A stretch of DNA of 64,000 nucleotides from Szabonella sp046295215. GTDB taxonomy: Bacteria; Pseudomonadota; Alphaproteobacteria; Rhodobacterales; Rhodobacteraceae. Positions 17,141 to 25,268 of this stretch are shown piece after piece. The notes below the pieces were generated by a model. The model searched no databases and was not told the origin of the DNA. It saw only the letters and a program-made list of their open reading frames with translations. Position numbers and translations under genes: made by a program. Position 1 is the first letter of the stretch. Each line of letters begins with the position of its first letter. Where the stretch lies: the NCBI GenBank assembly GCA_046295215.1, contig JBKBNP010000001.1, positions 62,001 to 126,000 on the forward strand, written 5' to 3'.

Positions 17141-18331
17141 ATGTTTTCGCAGAACCCGGTTTTCATTCCCGGCCCGACCAATATCCCCGAGGCGATCCGC
17201 AAGGCTTGCGATGTGCCGACGCTGGATCACCGATCCGCTGCCTTCGGCCGGATGTTCCGCCCGGCAATCGAAGGCGTGCGCCGAGTTCTGAACATGGGTG
17301 AGGGCGAGGTGTTCCTGTTTCCCTCCACCGGCACCGGAGGCTGGGAGGCGGCGGTGACCAATACGCTGTCGCCCGGCGATACGGTTCTGGCGGCGCGGTT
17401 CGGGATGTTCTCACATCGCTGGATCGACCTTTGCCAGCGGCATGGATTGCAGGTGCAGGTAATCGAGGCCCCCTGGGGGGAGGGTGCGCCGATTGCCGCC
17501 ATCGAGGCGGCCTTGCGCGCCGATACCGCAGGGCGCATCCGCGCGGTTCTGGCCACGCATAATGAAACCGCGACAGGGGTGCGGTCGGACATCGCAGGCC
17601 TTCGCGCGGCGATGGACCGGGCCGGACATAAGGCGATGCTGTTTGTGGACGGGGTGTCGTCGATTGCCTCGATGCCCTTCGACATGGCGGGCTGGGGCGT
17701 GGATATTGCGGTGGCGGGCAGCCAGAAAGGGTTCATGCTGCCGCCGGGGCTGGCCATTCTGGGGGTAAGCCCCAAGGCGCTGGCCGCAATGGAGGGGGCG
17801 ACCCTGCCCCGCGTCTTTTTCGATTTCCGGGACATGACCCGGGCCTATGCGGCGGGCGGCTATCCCTATACCCCGGCGGTGGGGCTGATCGCGGGGCTGT
17901 CGCGGTCCATCGAGATGCTGGAGGAGGAGGGGCTCGAGGCGGTCTATGCCCGGCATCACCGCCTCGCCGAAGGGGTGCGGCATGCCGTTGCGGCCTGGGG
18001 GCTGCGCCCCTGTGCGGCCTCGCCGGATCTTTATTCCGACACGGTGACGGCGGTTGTGGTGCCTGAGGGAGCCAATGGCACCGACCTCGTGAAACTGGCA
18101 GCGGACAAATACGGCGTGGCCTTCGGGGTCGGTCTGGGCGAGGTCGCGGGCAAGGTGTTCCGCATCGGGCATCTGGGGATGCTGACGGATGTGATGGTGC
18201 TGTCGGGGCTGGCCACGGCGGAAATGTGCATGGCCGATCTGGGCTGGAAGATCCGGCTCGGGTCCGGGGTGGCGGCGGCGCAGGAGTATTTCCGGGGCTC
18301 GGCAGGGGCGCTGCGGGTGGCGGCGGAATAG
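17141..18331 (+). CDS. bhcA: Aspartate-glyoxylate aminotransferase
   Basis: A PLP enzyme that transaminates glyoxylate to glycine using aspartate, opening the beta-hydroxyaspartate cycle. The 396-aa class V (serine-glyoxylate type) aminotransferase begins NPVFIPGPTNIPE and has FPSTGTGGWEAAVTN for cofactor phosphate binding. The PLP lysine is K196 in AVAGSQKGFMLPPG. ATG 17141 follows GAAAGGACGCGG. It is first in bhcABCD, divergent from bhcR. Serine-glyoxylate aminotransferase is the nearest alternative, excluded by the neighbours. Confidence 0.9.
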   Translation: MFSQNPVFIPGPTNIPEAIRKACDVPTLDHRSAAFGRMFRPAIEGVRRVLNMGEGEVFLFPSTGTGGWEAAVTNTLSPGDTVLAARFGMFSHRWIDLCQRHGLQVQVIEAPWGEGAPIAAIEAALRADTAGRIRAVLATHNETATGVRSDIAGLRAAMDRAGHKAMLFVDGVSSIASMPFDMAGWGVDIAVAGSQKGFMLPPGLAILGVSPKALAAMEGATLPRVFFDFRDMTRAYAAGGYPYTPAVGLIAGLSRSIEMLEEEGLEAVYARHHRLAEGVRHAVAAWGLRPCAASPDLYSDTVTAVVVPEGANGTDLVKLAADKYGVAFGVGLGEVAGKVFRIGHLGMLTDVMVLSGLATAEMCMADLGWKIRLGSGVAAAQEYFRGSAGALRVAAE

Positions 18332-18340
18332 GCGGGCCGC

Positions 18341-18388
18341 GCCGGGGGCCAGCCCCCGGACCCCCGAGGTATTTGGGCCAAGATGAAA
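18341..18388 (+). repeat. Dispersed intergenic hairpin module
   Basis: A CCGGGGGCC-AG-type G/C hairpin is followed by CCCCCGAGGTATTTGGG and CCAAGATGAAA. It fills the bhcA-bhcB gap and supplies a misleading in-frame ATG at 18383. Confidence 0.7.
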
Positions 18389-18415
18389 GGGCCAGGGATG
18401 AAGGATCAGGCAGGA

Positions 18416-19369
18416 ATGGATATTCCGACATTTGACGACGTGCTGGCGGCACAGGCGCGCATCGCACCCCACATCCACCGCACCCCGGTGCTGACATCAA
18501 GCTATTTCAATGCTCTGACGGGGGCGGAACTGTTCTTCAAATGCGAGAACTTCCAGAAGGCGGGGGCGTTCAAGGTGCGCGGGGCCTGCAATGCGGTGTT
18601 CGGGCTGTCGGAGGAAAAGGCCGCGAAGGGGGTCGCCACCCATTCCAGCGGCAACCATGCGCTGAGCCTGTCCTACGCGGCGGGGCGGCGGGGGATTCCC
18701 TGCCATGTGGTCATGCCGCGCACGGCGCCGGAGGCCAAGAAGGATGCGGTGCGGGGATATGGCGGGGTGATCACCGAATGTGAGCCTTCGACCACCAGCC
18801 GGGAGGCGGTGTTTGCCGGGGTTGCGGCGCGGACGGGGGCAGAGTTCGTGCATCCCTATAACGATGCGCGCGTGATTGCCGGGCAGGCGACCTGCTCGCG
18901 CGAATTGCTGGAACAGATCGAGGGGCTTGATGCGATCATCGCACCCATCGGCGGCGGCGGGATGGTGTCGGGGACTTGTCTGACGGCAAGTTCGATTGCC
19001 CCCGGGGTCGATGTCTATGCCGCCGAGCCGAAAAACGCCGATGACGCCTTCCGCAGCTTCAAGGCCGGACACCTCATTGCCGATGATGCCCCCGACACGG
19101 TGGCGGATGGGCTGAAAGTGCCGCTGAAGGATCTGACCTGGCATTTCGTCTCCCGCCATGTCGCGGATATCTTCACCGCGACCGAGGACCAGATCATCGA
19201 GGCGATGAAACTGACCTGGAAGCGCATGAAGATCGTGATGGAGCCCTCTTGTGCAGTGCCGCTGGCCGCGATCCTGGCCAATCCGGAGGTGTTCCGGGGG
19301 CGGCGGGTCGGTGTGGTGATTACCGGCGGAAATGTGGATCTCGACCGGCTTCCCTGGATGAAAGGATAG
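18416..19369 (+). CDS. bhcB: Beta-hydroxyaspartate dehydratase
   Basis: A PLP fold-type II enzyme that dehydrates erythro-beta-hydroxyaspartate to iminosuccinate. The 317-aa protein has the PLP lysine K53 in AFKVRGA, the THSSGNHALSLSYAA serine/threonine dehydratase motif and the GGGGMVSGT phosphate-binding loop. I chose ATG 18416 (MDIPTFDDVL) because it gives the usual family start. ATGs at 18398 and 18383 add residues that derive from the intergenic repeat. The gene lies between bhcA and bhcC, one base before bhcC. Confidence 0.9.
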   Translation: MDIPTFDDVLAAQARIAPHIHRTPVLTSSYFNALTGAELFFKCENFQKAGAFKVRGACNAVFGLSEEKAAKGVATHSSGNHALSLSYAAGRRGIPCHVVMPRTAPEAKKDAVRGYGGVITECEPSTTSREAVFAGVAARTGAEFVHPYNDARVIAGQATCSRELLEQIEGLDAIIAPIGGGGMVSGTCLTASSIAPGVDVYAAEPKNADDAFRSFKAGHLIADDAPDTVADGLKVPLKDLTWHFVSRHVADIFTATEDQIIEAMKLTWKRMKIVMEPSCAVPLAAILANPEVFRGRRVGVVITGGNVDLDRLPWMKG

Positions 19370-19370
19370 G

Positions 19371-20537
19371 ATGATGAACAAGCATATCGATTTTGAAGGG
19401 CTGGAAGTGGGCTATGACATTCCCGCCCTGCCGGGGATGGACGAGTCCGGGATCCAGACGCCCTGCCTGATCCTCGACCTCGACGCTTTGGAGAGGAATA
19501 TCAGGAAGATGGGCGACTATGCCAGGGCCCACGGGATGCGACACCGGGTGCATGGCAAGATGCACAAATCGGTGGATGTGGCGCTGTTGCAGGAACGCCT
19601 CGGTGGGTCTTGCGGGGTCTGCTGCCAGAAGGTTTCCGAGGCGGAAGTCTTTGCGCGCGGTGGCATCAAGGATGTGCTGGTCAGCAATCAGGTGCGCGAC
19701 CCGGCCAAGATCGACCGGCTGGCACGACTGCCGAAACTGGGTGCCAGAACCATCGTTTGCGTGGACATGCTTGACAATGTCGCGGACCTTTCGGCGGCGG
19801 CGCAGCGCCATGGCACCACAATCGAATGTCTGGTGGAGATTGACTGCGGTGCGGGGCGCTGCGGGGTGCGGACCACGGCGGAGGTGATTGCCATTGCCAA
19901 GGCCGTGGAGGCCGCCGAGGGGCTGAAATTCAGCGGGATCCAGGCCTATCAGGGCGCCATGCAGCATCTGGACAGCTATGAAGACCGGCGGATCAAGATC
20001 GACGGCGCGGTGGCGATGGTGCGCGACGCCGTCGAAGGGTTGAAGGCCGAAGGCATCGCTTGCGACATCGTCGGCGGCGGGGGCACGGGAAGTTACTATT
20101 TCGAAAGCAATTCAGGAGTTTACAACGAACTCCAATGCGGATCCTATGCCTTCATGGATGCCGATTATGGCCGGATCCTGGACAAGGACGGCCAGCGGAT
20201 CGACGCGGGCGAATGGGAAAATGCGCTGTTCATCCTGACCTCGGTGATGAGCCACGCCAAGGCCGACAAGGCGATCGTGGATGCGGGGCTCAAGGCGCAG
20301 TCGGTGGACTCTGGCCTGCCGGTCATTTTCGGCCGCACGGATGTCAAATACGTCAAATGCAGCGATGAGCATGGCGTGGTCGAGGATCCGCAAGGCGCGC
20401 TCAAGGTCAATGACAAGCTGCGCCTCGTTCCGGGGCATTGCGACCCGACCTGCAATGTCCATGACTGGTATGTGGGGGTTCGCGGCGGCAAGGTGGAGGT
20501 CGTGTGGCCGGTCTCGGCGCGGGGCAAGGCCTACTGA
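19371..20537 (+). CDS. bhcC: Beta-hydroxyaspartate aldolase
   Basis: It condenses glyoxylate and glycine into erythro-beta-hydroxyaspartate, the carbon-carbon bond-forming step of the cycle. The 388-aa protein belongs to the D-threonine aldolase/DSD1 family. The PLP lysine region is HRVHGKMHKS (K63), and a C-terminal metal site has H356 and D358 in PGHCDPTCN. The start is a tandem ATGATG at 19371, one base after bhcB. The sequence is intact up to the scaffold problem beyond 20600. Confidence 0.92.
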   Translation: MMNKHIDFEGLEVGYDIPALPGMDESGIQTPCLILDLDALERNIRKMGDYARAHGMRHRVHGKMHKSVDVALLQERLGGSCGVCCQKVSEAEVFARGGIKDVLVSNQVRDPAKIDRLARLPKLGARTIVCVDMLDNVADLSAAAQRHGTTIECLVEIDCGAGRCGVRTTAEVIAIAKAVEAAEGLKFSGIQAYQGAMQHLDSYEDRRIKIDGAVAMVRDAVEGLKAEGIACDIVGGGGTGSYYFESNSGVYNELQCGSYAFMDADYGRILDKDGQRIDAGEWENALFILTSVMSHAKADKAIVDAGLKAQSVDSGLPVIFGRTDVKYVKCSDEHGVVEDPQGALKVNDKLRLVPGHCDPTCNVHDWYVGVRGGKVEVVWPVSARGKAY

Positions 20538-20571
20538 TCCAATCGGGGCACTGTCCTATCAATCATTACCG

Positions 20572-20625
20572 CCCTTTTTCTGTCCATAAATATCTCACGG
20601 GGGCGCGGGGGTGTGAAACCCCCGC
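20572..20625 (-). repeat. Dispersed intergenic hairpin module
   Basis: CCCTTTTTCTGTCC...TATCTCACGGGGG is an inverted copy of the module core, followed by the 8-bp hairpin GCGGGGGT-GTGAA-ACCCCCGC (20605-20625). It lies in the bhcC-bhcD gap. Confidence 0.65.
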
Positions 20626-20712
20626 TCCTGCCCATGCGCAAAAGGACCACCCCAAGCAGATACTCGCCCAAGCCCAGATTTCCGATCGTGTCCCCCCCGA
20701 TGCCCCCCGGGC

Positions 20713-20722
20713 NNNNNNNNNN
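20713..20722. other. Scaffold gap (10 Ns) with duplicated, error-rich flanks
   Basis: Ten Ns join two contig ends. The 70-odd bases before the gap (20637-20712) are a corrupted copy of the bhcD start region (about 20814-20890). Just after it lie about 18 Gs followed by about 18 Cs (20767-20802). The true gap is probably an overlap, not missing DNA. Confidence 0.9.
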
Positions 20723-20829
20723 CCATCTCAATTACTTCATCTCCCCTCTTTTTTTCTCTAAAGTGTCGGGGGGGGGGGGGGGGGGCCCCCCCCCCCCCCC
20801 CTTCCTCCATTGCGCAAAAGGACCACCCC

Positions 20830-21789
20830 ATGCTGATCCTCGCCGAAGCACTGATTGCCGATCTTGTCCCCCCCGATGCCGCCCTTGCTGCGGTCGAGGC
20901 CTGTTTCCGCGCCATGTCCGACGGGGCGGCCTACAATTTCCCGGTCGTGCGCGAGGCTTTGGGTGAGGGGCGGCAATACGGGTTCAAATCGGGGCTCGAC
21001 CGGGCGGGCGGGCAGATGGGCGTCAAGGCGGGGGGGTATTTTCCGGGCAATGCGGCGAAGGGGATCATCAACCATCAATCCTCGGTCTTCCTGTTCGATC
21101 CCGAAACCGGGCGGCCCGTGGCGATGGTGGGGGGCAACCTGCTGACGGCGCTGCGCACGGCGGCGGCCAGTGCCCTGTCCATCGACCGGCTGGCGCGGCG
21201 GGACGCGCGGGTCTTGGGCATCGTGGGCGCGGGGCATCAGGCGGCGTTCCAGTTGCGCGCGGCGGCCCGGGTGCGGGCCTTCGAGAAGGTCATCGCCTGG
21301 AATTACCACGCCGAAATGCTGCCGCGTCTGGGCGAGGTTGCCGCCGAACTGGGTCTGCCCTTCGAGGCGGTGGACCTGCCCGGGATGCGCGGCGCGGATG
21401 TCATCGTGACGATCACCTCTTCGCCCGCGGCAAGCCTTATGGCGGATCATGTCGCGCCCGGCACGCATCTGGCCTGCATGGGCACCGACACCGTGGGCAA
21501 GCAGGAGGTTGAACCGGCCCTGCTGGCCCGTGCGGCGCTTTTCACCGATGAGGTCGCGCAGTCCGTGACCATCGGGGAGGCGCAACATGCGGTGGCGGCG
21601 GGGCTGGTCGATGCGGGCGTGATCACGCCCCTCGGCGATGTCTTGACGGGGCGGCATCCGGGGCGCGGCACCCCGGAGGAGATCACGCTTTTTGACGGCA
21701 CCGGCGTCGGCTTGCAGGACATTGCCGTGGCCGCGAAGGCGGTGGAGGCGGCGCGGGCGCGGGGCCTCGGGATCGAGGTTGCCGTCTGA
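20830..21789 (+). CDS. bhcD: Iminosuccinate reductase
   Basis: It reduces iminosuccinate to aspartate with NAD(P)H, closing the cycle and regenerating the amino donor. The 319-aa protein belongs to the ornithine cyclodeaminase/mu-crystallin family. It has VGGNLLTALRTAAASALSID, the Rossmann motif GIVGAGHQAAFQ and the ending DGTGVGLQDIAVA. Four AGGA-like bases lie before ATG 20830. The coding sequence is intact, but the bases upstream are unreliable because of the scaffold join. Confidence 0.9.
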   Translation: MLILAEALIADLVPPDAALAAVEACFRAMSDGAAYNFPVVREALGEGRQYGFKSGLDRAGGQMGVKAGGYFPGNAAKGIINHQSSVFLFDPETGRPVAMVGGNLLTALRTAAASALSIDRLARRDARVLGIVGAGHQAAFQLRAAARVRAFEKVIAWNYHAEMLPRLGEVAAELGLPFEAVDLPGMRGADVIVTITSSPAASLMADHVAPGTHLACMGTDTVGKQEVEPALLARAALFTDEVAQSVTIGEAQHAVAAGLVDAGVITPLGDVLTGRHPGRGTPEEITLFDGTGVGLQDIAVAAKAVEAARARGLGIEVAV

Positions 21790-21889
21790 CGTGCGCCCTC
21801 GCTGTGCGGCCTCTGCGGACTGACGCCCATGGCGGGCGACCCGTCGTTTTCGGAGTTGACGCCGCCGTCCATCCATCGCAATCCTGATC

Positions 21890-22079
21890 CTGATGGTTCC
21901 CGGAATGGCCAAAGGCTGCCGGGTGAAAAGGGAACGCGGTGAGGTGTAGCCATCAGGCGCCAAATCCGCGACTGCCCCCGCAACTGTAAGCGGCGAGCGA
22001 CCCCCGATGCCACTGCACCCCCGATGGGTGCGGGAAGGCGGGGCGAGCGGCGACCCGCGAAGTCAGGAGACCTGCCATC
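21890..22079 (+). promoter_or_regulatory. Cobalamin (adenosylcobalamin) riboswitch
   Basis: The leader contains the ordered conserved pieces of a cobalamin riboswitch: GGTTCCCGG, GGGTGAAAAGGGAAC, AATCCGCGACTGCCCCCGC, GTAAGCGG, the B12-box-like GCCACTG, and GGGAAGGC with a closing AAGTCAGGAGACCTGCC. It ends 45 bp before the DUF1636 gene and should repress the downstream operon when B12 is plentiful. Confidence 0.95.
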
Positions 22080-22123
22080 GACGCATGTAACCACCGGGCG
22101 GGGTGCCCCGGAAGGAGTGTTCG

Positions 22124-22564
22124 ATGGAAGATGTCCCGCGCCGGCCGGTGGCCGCGCCCCCCTATTCGTTGCGCCAGTCGGCGCCGCATCAGATATTGGT
22201 CTGCAAGGCCTGCAAGCATCTCGGCCAAAGCTGCGGCCCCGGTTTTGCGCTGCTGAAGAAGCTGCGTGCGGCGGTGTCTGCGGCGGGCCTGTCCGAAGAA
22301 TTCGAGGTGACCGGCACTGCCTGCCTTGCGGGCTGTGACCGGCCCTGCACCGTGGCCTGGCGGGCGACGGCCAAGGCGACATGGTTCTTCGGTGATATAG
22401 ACCCCGACCAACCGATCGACGATCTGATCGCCTTTTCAAAGCTCTATGCCGCGGTGGAGGATGGCTGGATGGCCGGGTCCGACTGCCCGCCAAGGCTCTG
22501 CCAGAACACGCTGGCGCGGATCCCGGCGGCAATGATCGTGACTGCCGAGGGGGTGGTGCAATGA
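22124..22564 (+). CDS. DUF1636 metal-binding protein
   Basis: A 146-aa soluble protein with six cysteines in a thioredoxin-like ferredoxin layout: C27-x2-C30-x6-C37 and C67-x3-C71-x3-C75 (CLAGCDRPC). DUF1636 proteins often follow cobalamin riboswitches in alphaproteobacteria; a role with cobalt or a corrinoid is inferred, not shown. ATG 22124 has a strong GAAGGAG site. The end overlaps the ABC ATPase start (ATGA). Confidence 0.85.
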   Translation: MEDVPRRPVAAPPYSLRQSAPHQILVCKACKHLGQSCGPGFALLKKLRAAVSAAGLSEEFEVTGTACLAGCDRPCTVAWRATAKATWFFGDIDPDQPIDDLIAFSKLYAAVEDGWMAGSDCPPRLCQNTLARIPAAMIVTAEGVVQ

Positions 22565-23352
22565 CCGCCGCCCCCATTCCTCCGGCGCTGGAACTGGACC
22601 GGGTCAGTTGGGGGCCGCGCGGCGCACCCGATATTCTGACCGGGATTTCGCTGACCGTGCCCGAAGGGCAGGTCGTGGCCGTCTGCGGGGCGAATGGTGC
22701 GGGGAAATCCACGCTGCTGCGGCTGATCTATCGCCATTTCGCGCCGCGCAACGGTTCAGTGCGGCTGATGGGGCGGGACATCTGGGCGATGGGCGCGTCG
22801 GAAGTGGCGCGCAGCCTCGCCGCCGTCCTGCAGGAACAGCCCACCGATTTCGCGCTGAGCGTGCGGCAGATCGTGGCCCTGGGCCGCTTGCCGCATCGGC
22901 GGGGCTGGGGGTCTGGCCTGTCGGCGCCGGGGTCCGAGGATGCGCGGCTGATTTCATCGGCCATTGCGCGGATGGATCTGGCGGGTATGGCCGACCGCGC
23001 CTTCGGCACCCTGTCGGGGGGCGAACGGCAGCGGGTGATGGTGGCCCGCGCGCTGGCGCAGGCACCCCGGGTCATCGTGCTGGACGAGCCGACGAACCAT
23101 CTGGACATCCGGCATCAGCTTGAATTGCTTGCCCTGCTCAAGGGGCTGGGCCTGACGGTCATCGCGACCCTGCATGACCTGACGCTGGCCGCCGAATTTG
23201 CCGACCGGGTGGTGGTGCTGGCAGGGGGGCGGGTGCTGGCCGATGGCCCGCCCGATGCCGCGCTGACCGAATCGACACTCGCCACCGCCTTTCAGGTGCG
23301 CGCGCGGGTGGACCGTTCCGGGGCCAGCCCCCGCTTTTCCTTTCATCTCTGA
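22561..23352 (+). CDS. ABC transporter ATP-binding protein (cobalamin/corrinoid uptake, FecCD-BtuD type)
   Basis: The cytosolic ATPase of a type II importer. In 263 aa it has Walker A GANGAGKST (43-51), a Q-loop (LQEQPTDF), the signature LSGGERQRV, Walker B VIVLDEP and the switch histidine in TLHDL. Placement behind a B12 riboswitch argues for a corrinoid or cobalt-chelate substrate. It is coupled to the DUF1636 gene by a 4-bp overlap. Confidence 0.92.
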   Translation: MTAAPIPPALELDRVSWGPRGAPDILTGISLTVPEGQVVAVCGANGAGKSTLLRLIYRHFAPRNGSVRLMGRDIWAMGASEVARSLAAVLQEQPTDFALSVRQIVALGRLPHRRGWGSGLSAPGSEDARLISSAIARMDLAGMADRAFGTLSGGERQRVMVARALAQAPRVIVLDEPTNHLDIRHQLELLALLKGLGLTVIATLHDLTLAAEFADRVVVLAGGRVLADGPPDAALTESTLATAFQVRARVDRSGASPRFSFHL

Positions 23353-23369
23353 CCCTCAAGGACCGACCG

Positions 23370-24302
23370 ATGATCCGCCTTTCACTGACCGCCCTGCTCC
23401 TGTCCGCAACCGCCACCTTCGCCCATCCTGTCACGGTGAAAAGCTGTGACCGGGAGGTGACCTTCGACGCCCCCCCGACACGCGCGATTTCCAACGATGT
23501 GAACCTGACCGAGATGATGCTGGTTCTGGACCTGCGCGACCGGATGGTGGGCTACACGGGCATTTCAGGCTGGAAAACGCTGGACCCGGTGATGCGCGAG
23601 GGTGTCGCCGAACTGCCCGAACTCTCGGCCCGCTATCCCACGCGCGAGGTGCTGGCGGCGGCGGAGCCGGATTTCTTTTTCGCGGGTTGGAATTACGGCA
23701 TGAAGGTCGGTGGCGAGGTGACGCCCGAAACGTTGGAGCCCTTGGGCATCAAGACCTATGAGCTGACCGAAAGCTGCATCCATATCGGGCCCAAGGCAAA
23801 ATCCTCGATGGCGGACATGTATGCCGACATCCTGACCCTTGGCCGGATCTTCGGGGTTTCGGCGCGGGCCGAGGAACTGGTGGCCGGGTGGCAGGCGCGG
23901 CTGGAGGCGGTGACGGCGGGCGTGGACCGGACCGCGCCCCTGCGGGTGTTTGTTTATGACAGCGGCGAAAAGGCACCCTTCACCGCCGGGGCCTATGCCA
24001 TGCCGACCGCGCTGATCGAGGCGGCAGGTGGGCGCAACATCATGGACGATCTGGACAAAAGCTGGGCCGAGATCGGCTGGGAGCCGGTGGTGGAGCGCAA
24101 TCCGCAAGTGGTGGTGATCGTGAATTACGGTGATGTGACGGCGGAACAGAAGATCGCCTTCATGCGCGAAAGCCCGGCCTTTGCAGGGATTGACGCGGTG
24201 AAACACAACCGCTTTGTCGTGCTGGACTATGTCGAGGCAACACCGGGGCCGCGCAACATCGCCGCCGTGGAAAAGCTGGTCGCCCGGTTCACGGGCAACT
24301 GA
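23370..24302 (+). CDS. ABC transporter substrate-binding protein, copy 1
   Basis: A 310-aa periplasmic binding protein of the BtuF/FhuD class (PF01497 fold) with a Sec signal peptide (MIRLSLTALLLSATATFA). The mature start is HPVTVKSCDREVTFDAPP. Conserved segments include FFAGWNYGMKVGGEVTPE, ELTESC, AYAMPTALIEAAGGRNIMDD and a VVIVNYGDV strand. It is a close paralogue, equal in length, of the next gene. Ligand: probably a corrinoid given the riboswitch; a metallophore is possible. Confidence 0.88.
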   Translation: MIRLSLTALLLSATATFAHPVTVKSCDREVTFDAPPTRAISNDVNLTEMMLVLDLRDRMVGYTGISGWKTLDPVMREGVAELPELSARYPTREVLAAAEPDFFFAGWNYGMKVGGEVTPETLEPLGIKTYELTESCIHIGPKAKSSMADMYADILTLGRIFGVSARAEELVAGWQARLEAVTAGVDRTAPLRVFVYDSGEKAPFTAGAYAMPTALIEAAGGRNIMDDLDKSWAEIGWEPVVERNPQVVVIVNYGDVTAEQKIAFMRESPAFAGIDAVKHNRFVVLDYVEATPGPRNIAAVEKLVARFTGN

Positions 24303-24331
24303 TGGCCCCCCAATCCATCAGGAGACATGAC

Positions 24332-25264
24332 ATGATCCGCCTTTGCCTTTCCGCCCTCGTTCTGTCCACGGCCACGGCCACGGCCCACCCCATCACGGTG
24401 CAAAGCTGTGACCGCGAACTGACCTTTGACGCGCCGCCTGCCCGGGCGGTGTCCTATGATGTGAACATGACCGACATGATGGTCGCCCTGAAATTGCAGG
24501 ACCGCATGGTGGGCTATGCGGGCATCACGCGGCATTTCAAGATGGACCCGGAATTGGCGGCGCAACTGGGCGACATTCCCGATCTGGCACCGCATCGCCC
24601 GCCCAAGGAGGTTCTGGTCGGGGCGGAGGCGGATTTCTACTTTGCCGGCTGGAATTTCGGCATGTCCATCGGTGGGCCGGTGACGCCCGAAACGCTCGCC
24701 CCGTTCGGGATCGAGGTTTATGAACTGACCGAGAGTTGCAGCCATCTGCGCGCGCGCCCGAAAATGACGATGGAGGATATGTATGTCGATATCCTCAACA
24801 TCGGGCGCATCTTCGGCATCGAGGATCGCGCGGAGGCGCTGGTGGCGGGCTACCGCACCCGGATCGAGGCGGCCACACAGGCGGTCGATCCCGAGGCCAG
24901 GCTGCGGGTTTTCGTTTGCGACTCGGGTGACAAAGGGCCTTTCACCTCGGGGCGCAACGGGATGCCGACGGCTATGATCGAGGCGGCGGGAGGGCAGAAC
25001 ATCGTCGATGACATCGCCAAAAGCTGGCTGGAAATCGGCTGGGAACCGGTGATCGAGCGCAATCCGGAAGTCATCGTAATCGTCAACTATGGCGAGATCA
25101 GCGCCGAACAGAAGATCGGTTTCCTGAAGGGGCTTCCGGCGCTGTCGGCAGCTGACGCGATCCGCAACAACCGCTTTGTCGTGCTGGATTATGTCGAGGC
25201 AACGCCGGGGCCGCGCAACATTCCGGCGGTGGAAAAGCTGGTCGCCGGGTTCTGGGGGAACTGA
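24332..25264 (+). CDS. ABC transporter substrate-binding protein, copy 2
   Basis: A 310-aa paralogue of the preceding gene with its own signal peptide (MIRLCLSALVLSTATATA) and near-identical blocks (CDRELTFDAPP, ELTESC, GMPTAMIEAAGGQNIVDD, LDYVEATPGPRNIPAVEKL). Divergence is concentrated in the N-terminal lobe (VGYAGITRHFKMDPELAAQL versus the first copy), suggesting different ligand preference. ATG 24332 follows CAGGAGACATGAC. Both feed one permease. Confidence 0.88.
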   Translation: MIRLCLSALVLSTATATAHPITVQSCDRELTFDAPPARAVSYDVNMTDMMVALKLQDRMVGYAGITRHFKMDPELAAQLGDIPDLAPHRPPKEVLVGAEADFYFAGWNFGMSIGGPVTPETLAPFGIEVYELTESCSHLRARPKMTMEDMYVDILNIGRIFGIEDRAEALVAGYRTRIEAATQAVDPEARLRVFVCDSGDKGPFTSGRNGMPTAMIEAAGGQNIVDDIAKSWLEIGWEPVIERNPEVIVIVNYGEISAEQKIGFLKGLPALSAADAIRNNRFVVLDYVEATPGPRNIPAVEKLVAGFWGN

Positions 25265-25268
25265 GCGG

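Noticed and set aside
20767..20802. G-run/C-run cruciform or phase-variable tract
   Set aside because: It sits beside an N gap and a corrupted duplicate, so it is best explained as sequencing and assembly error.
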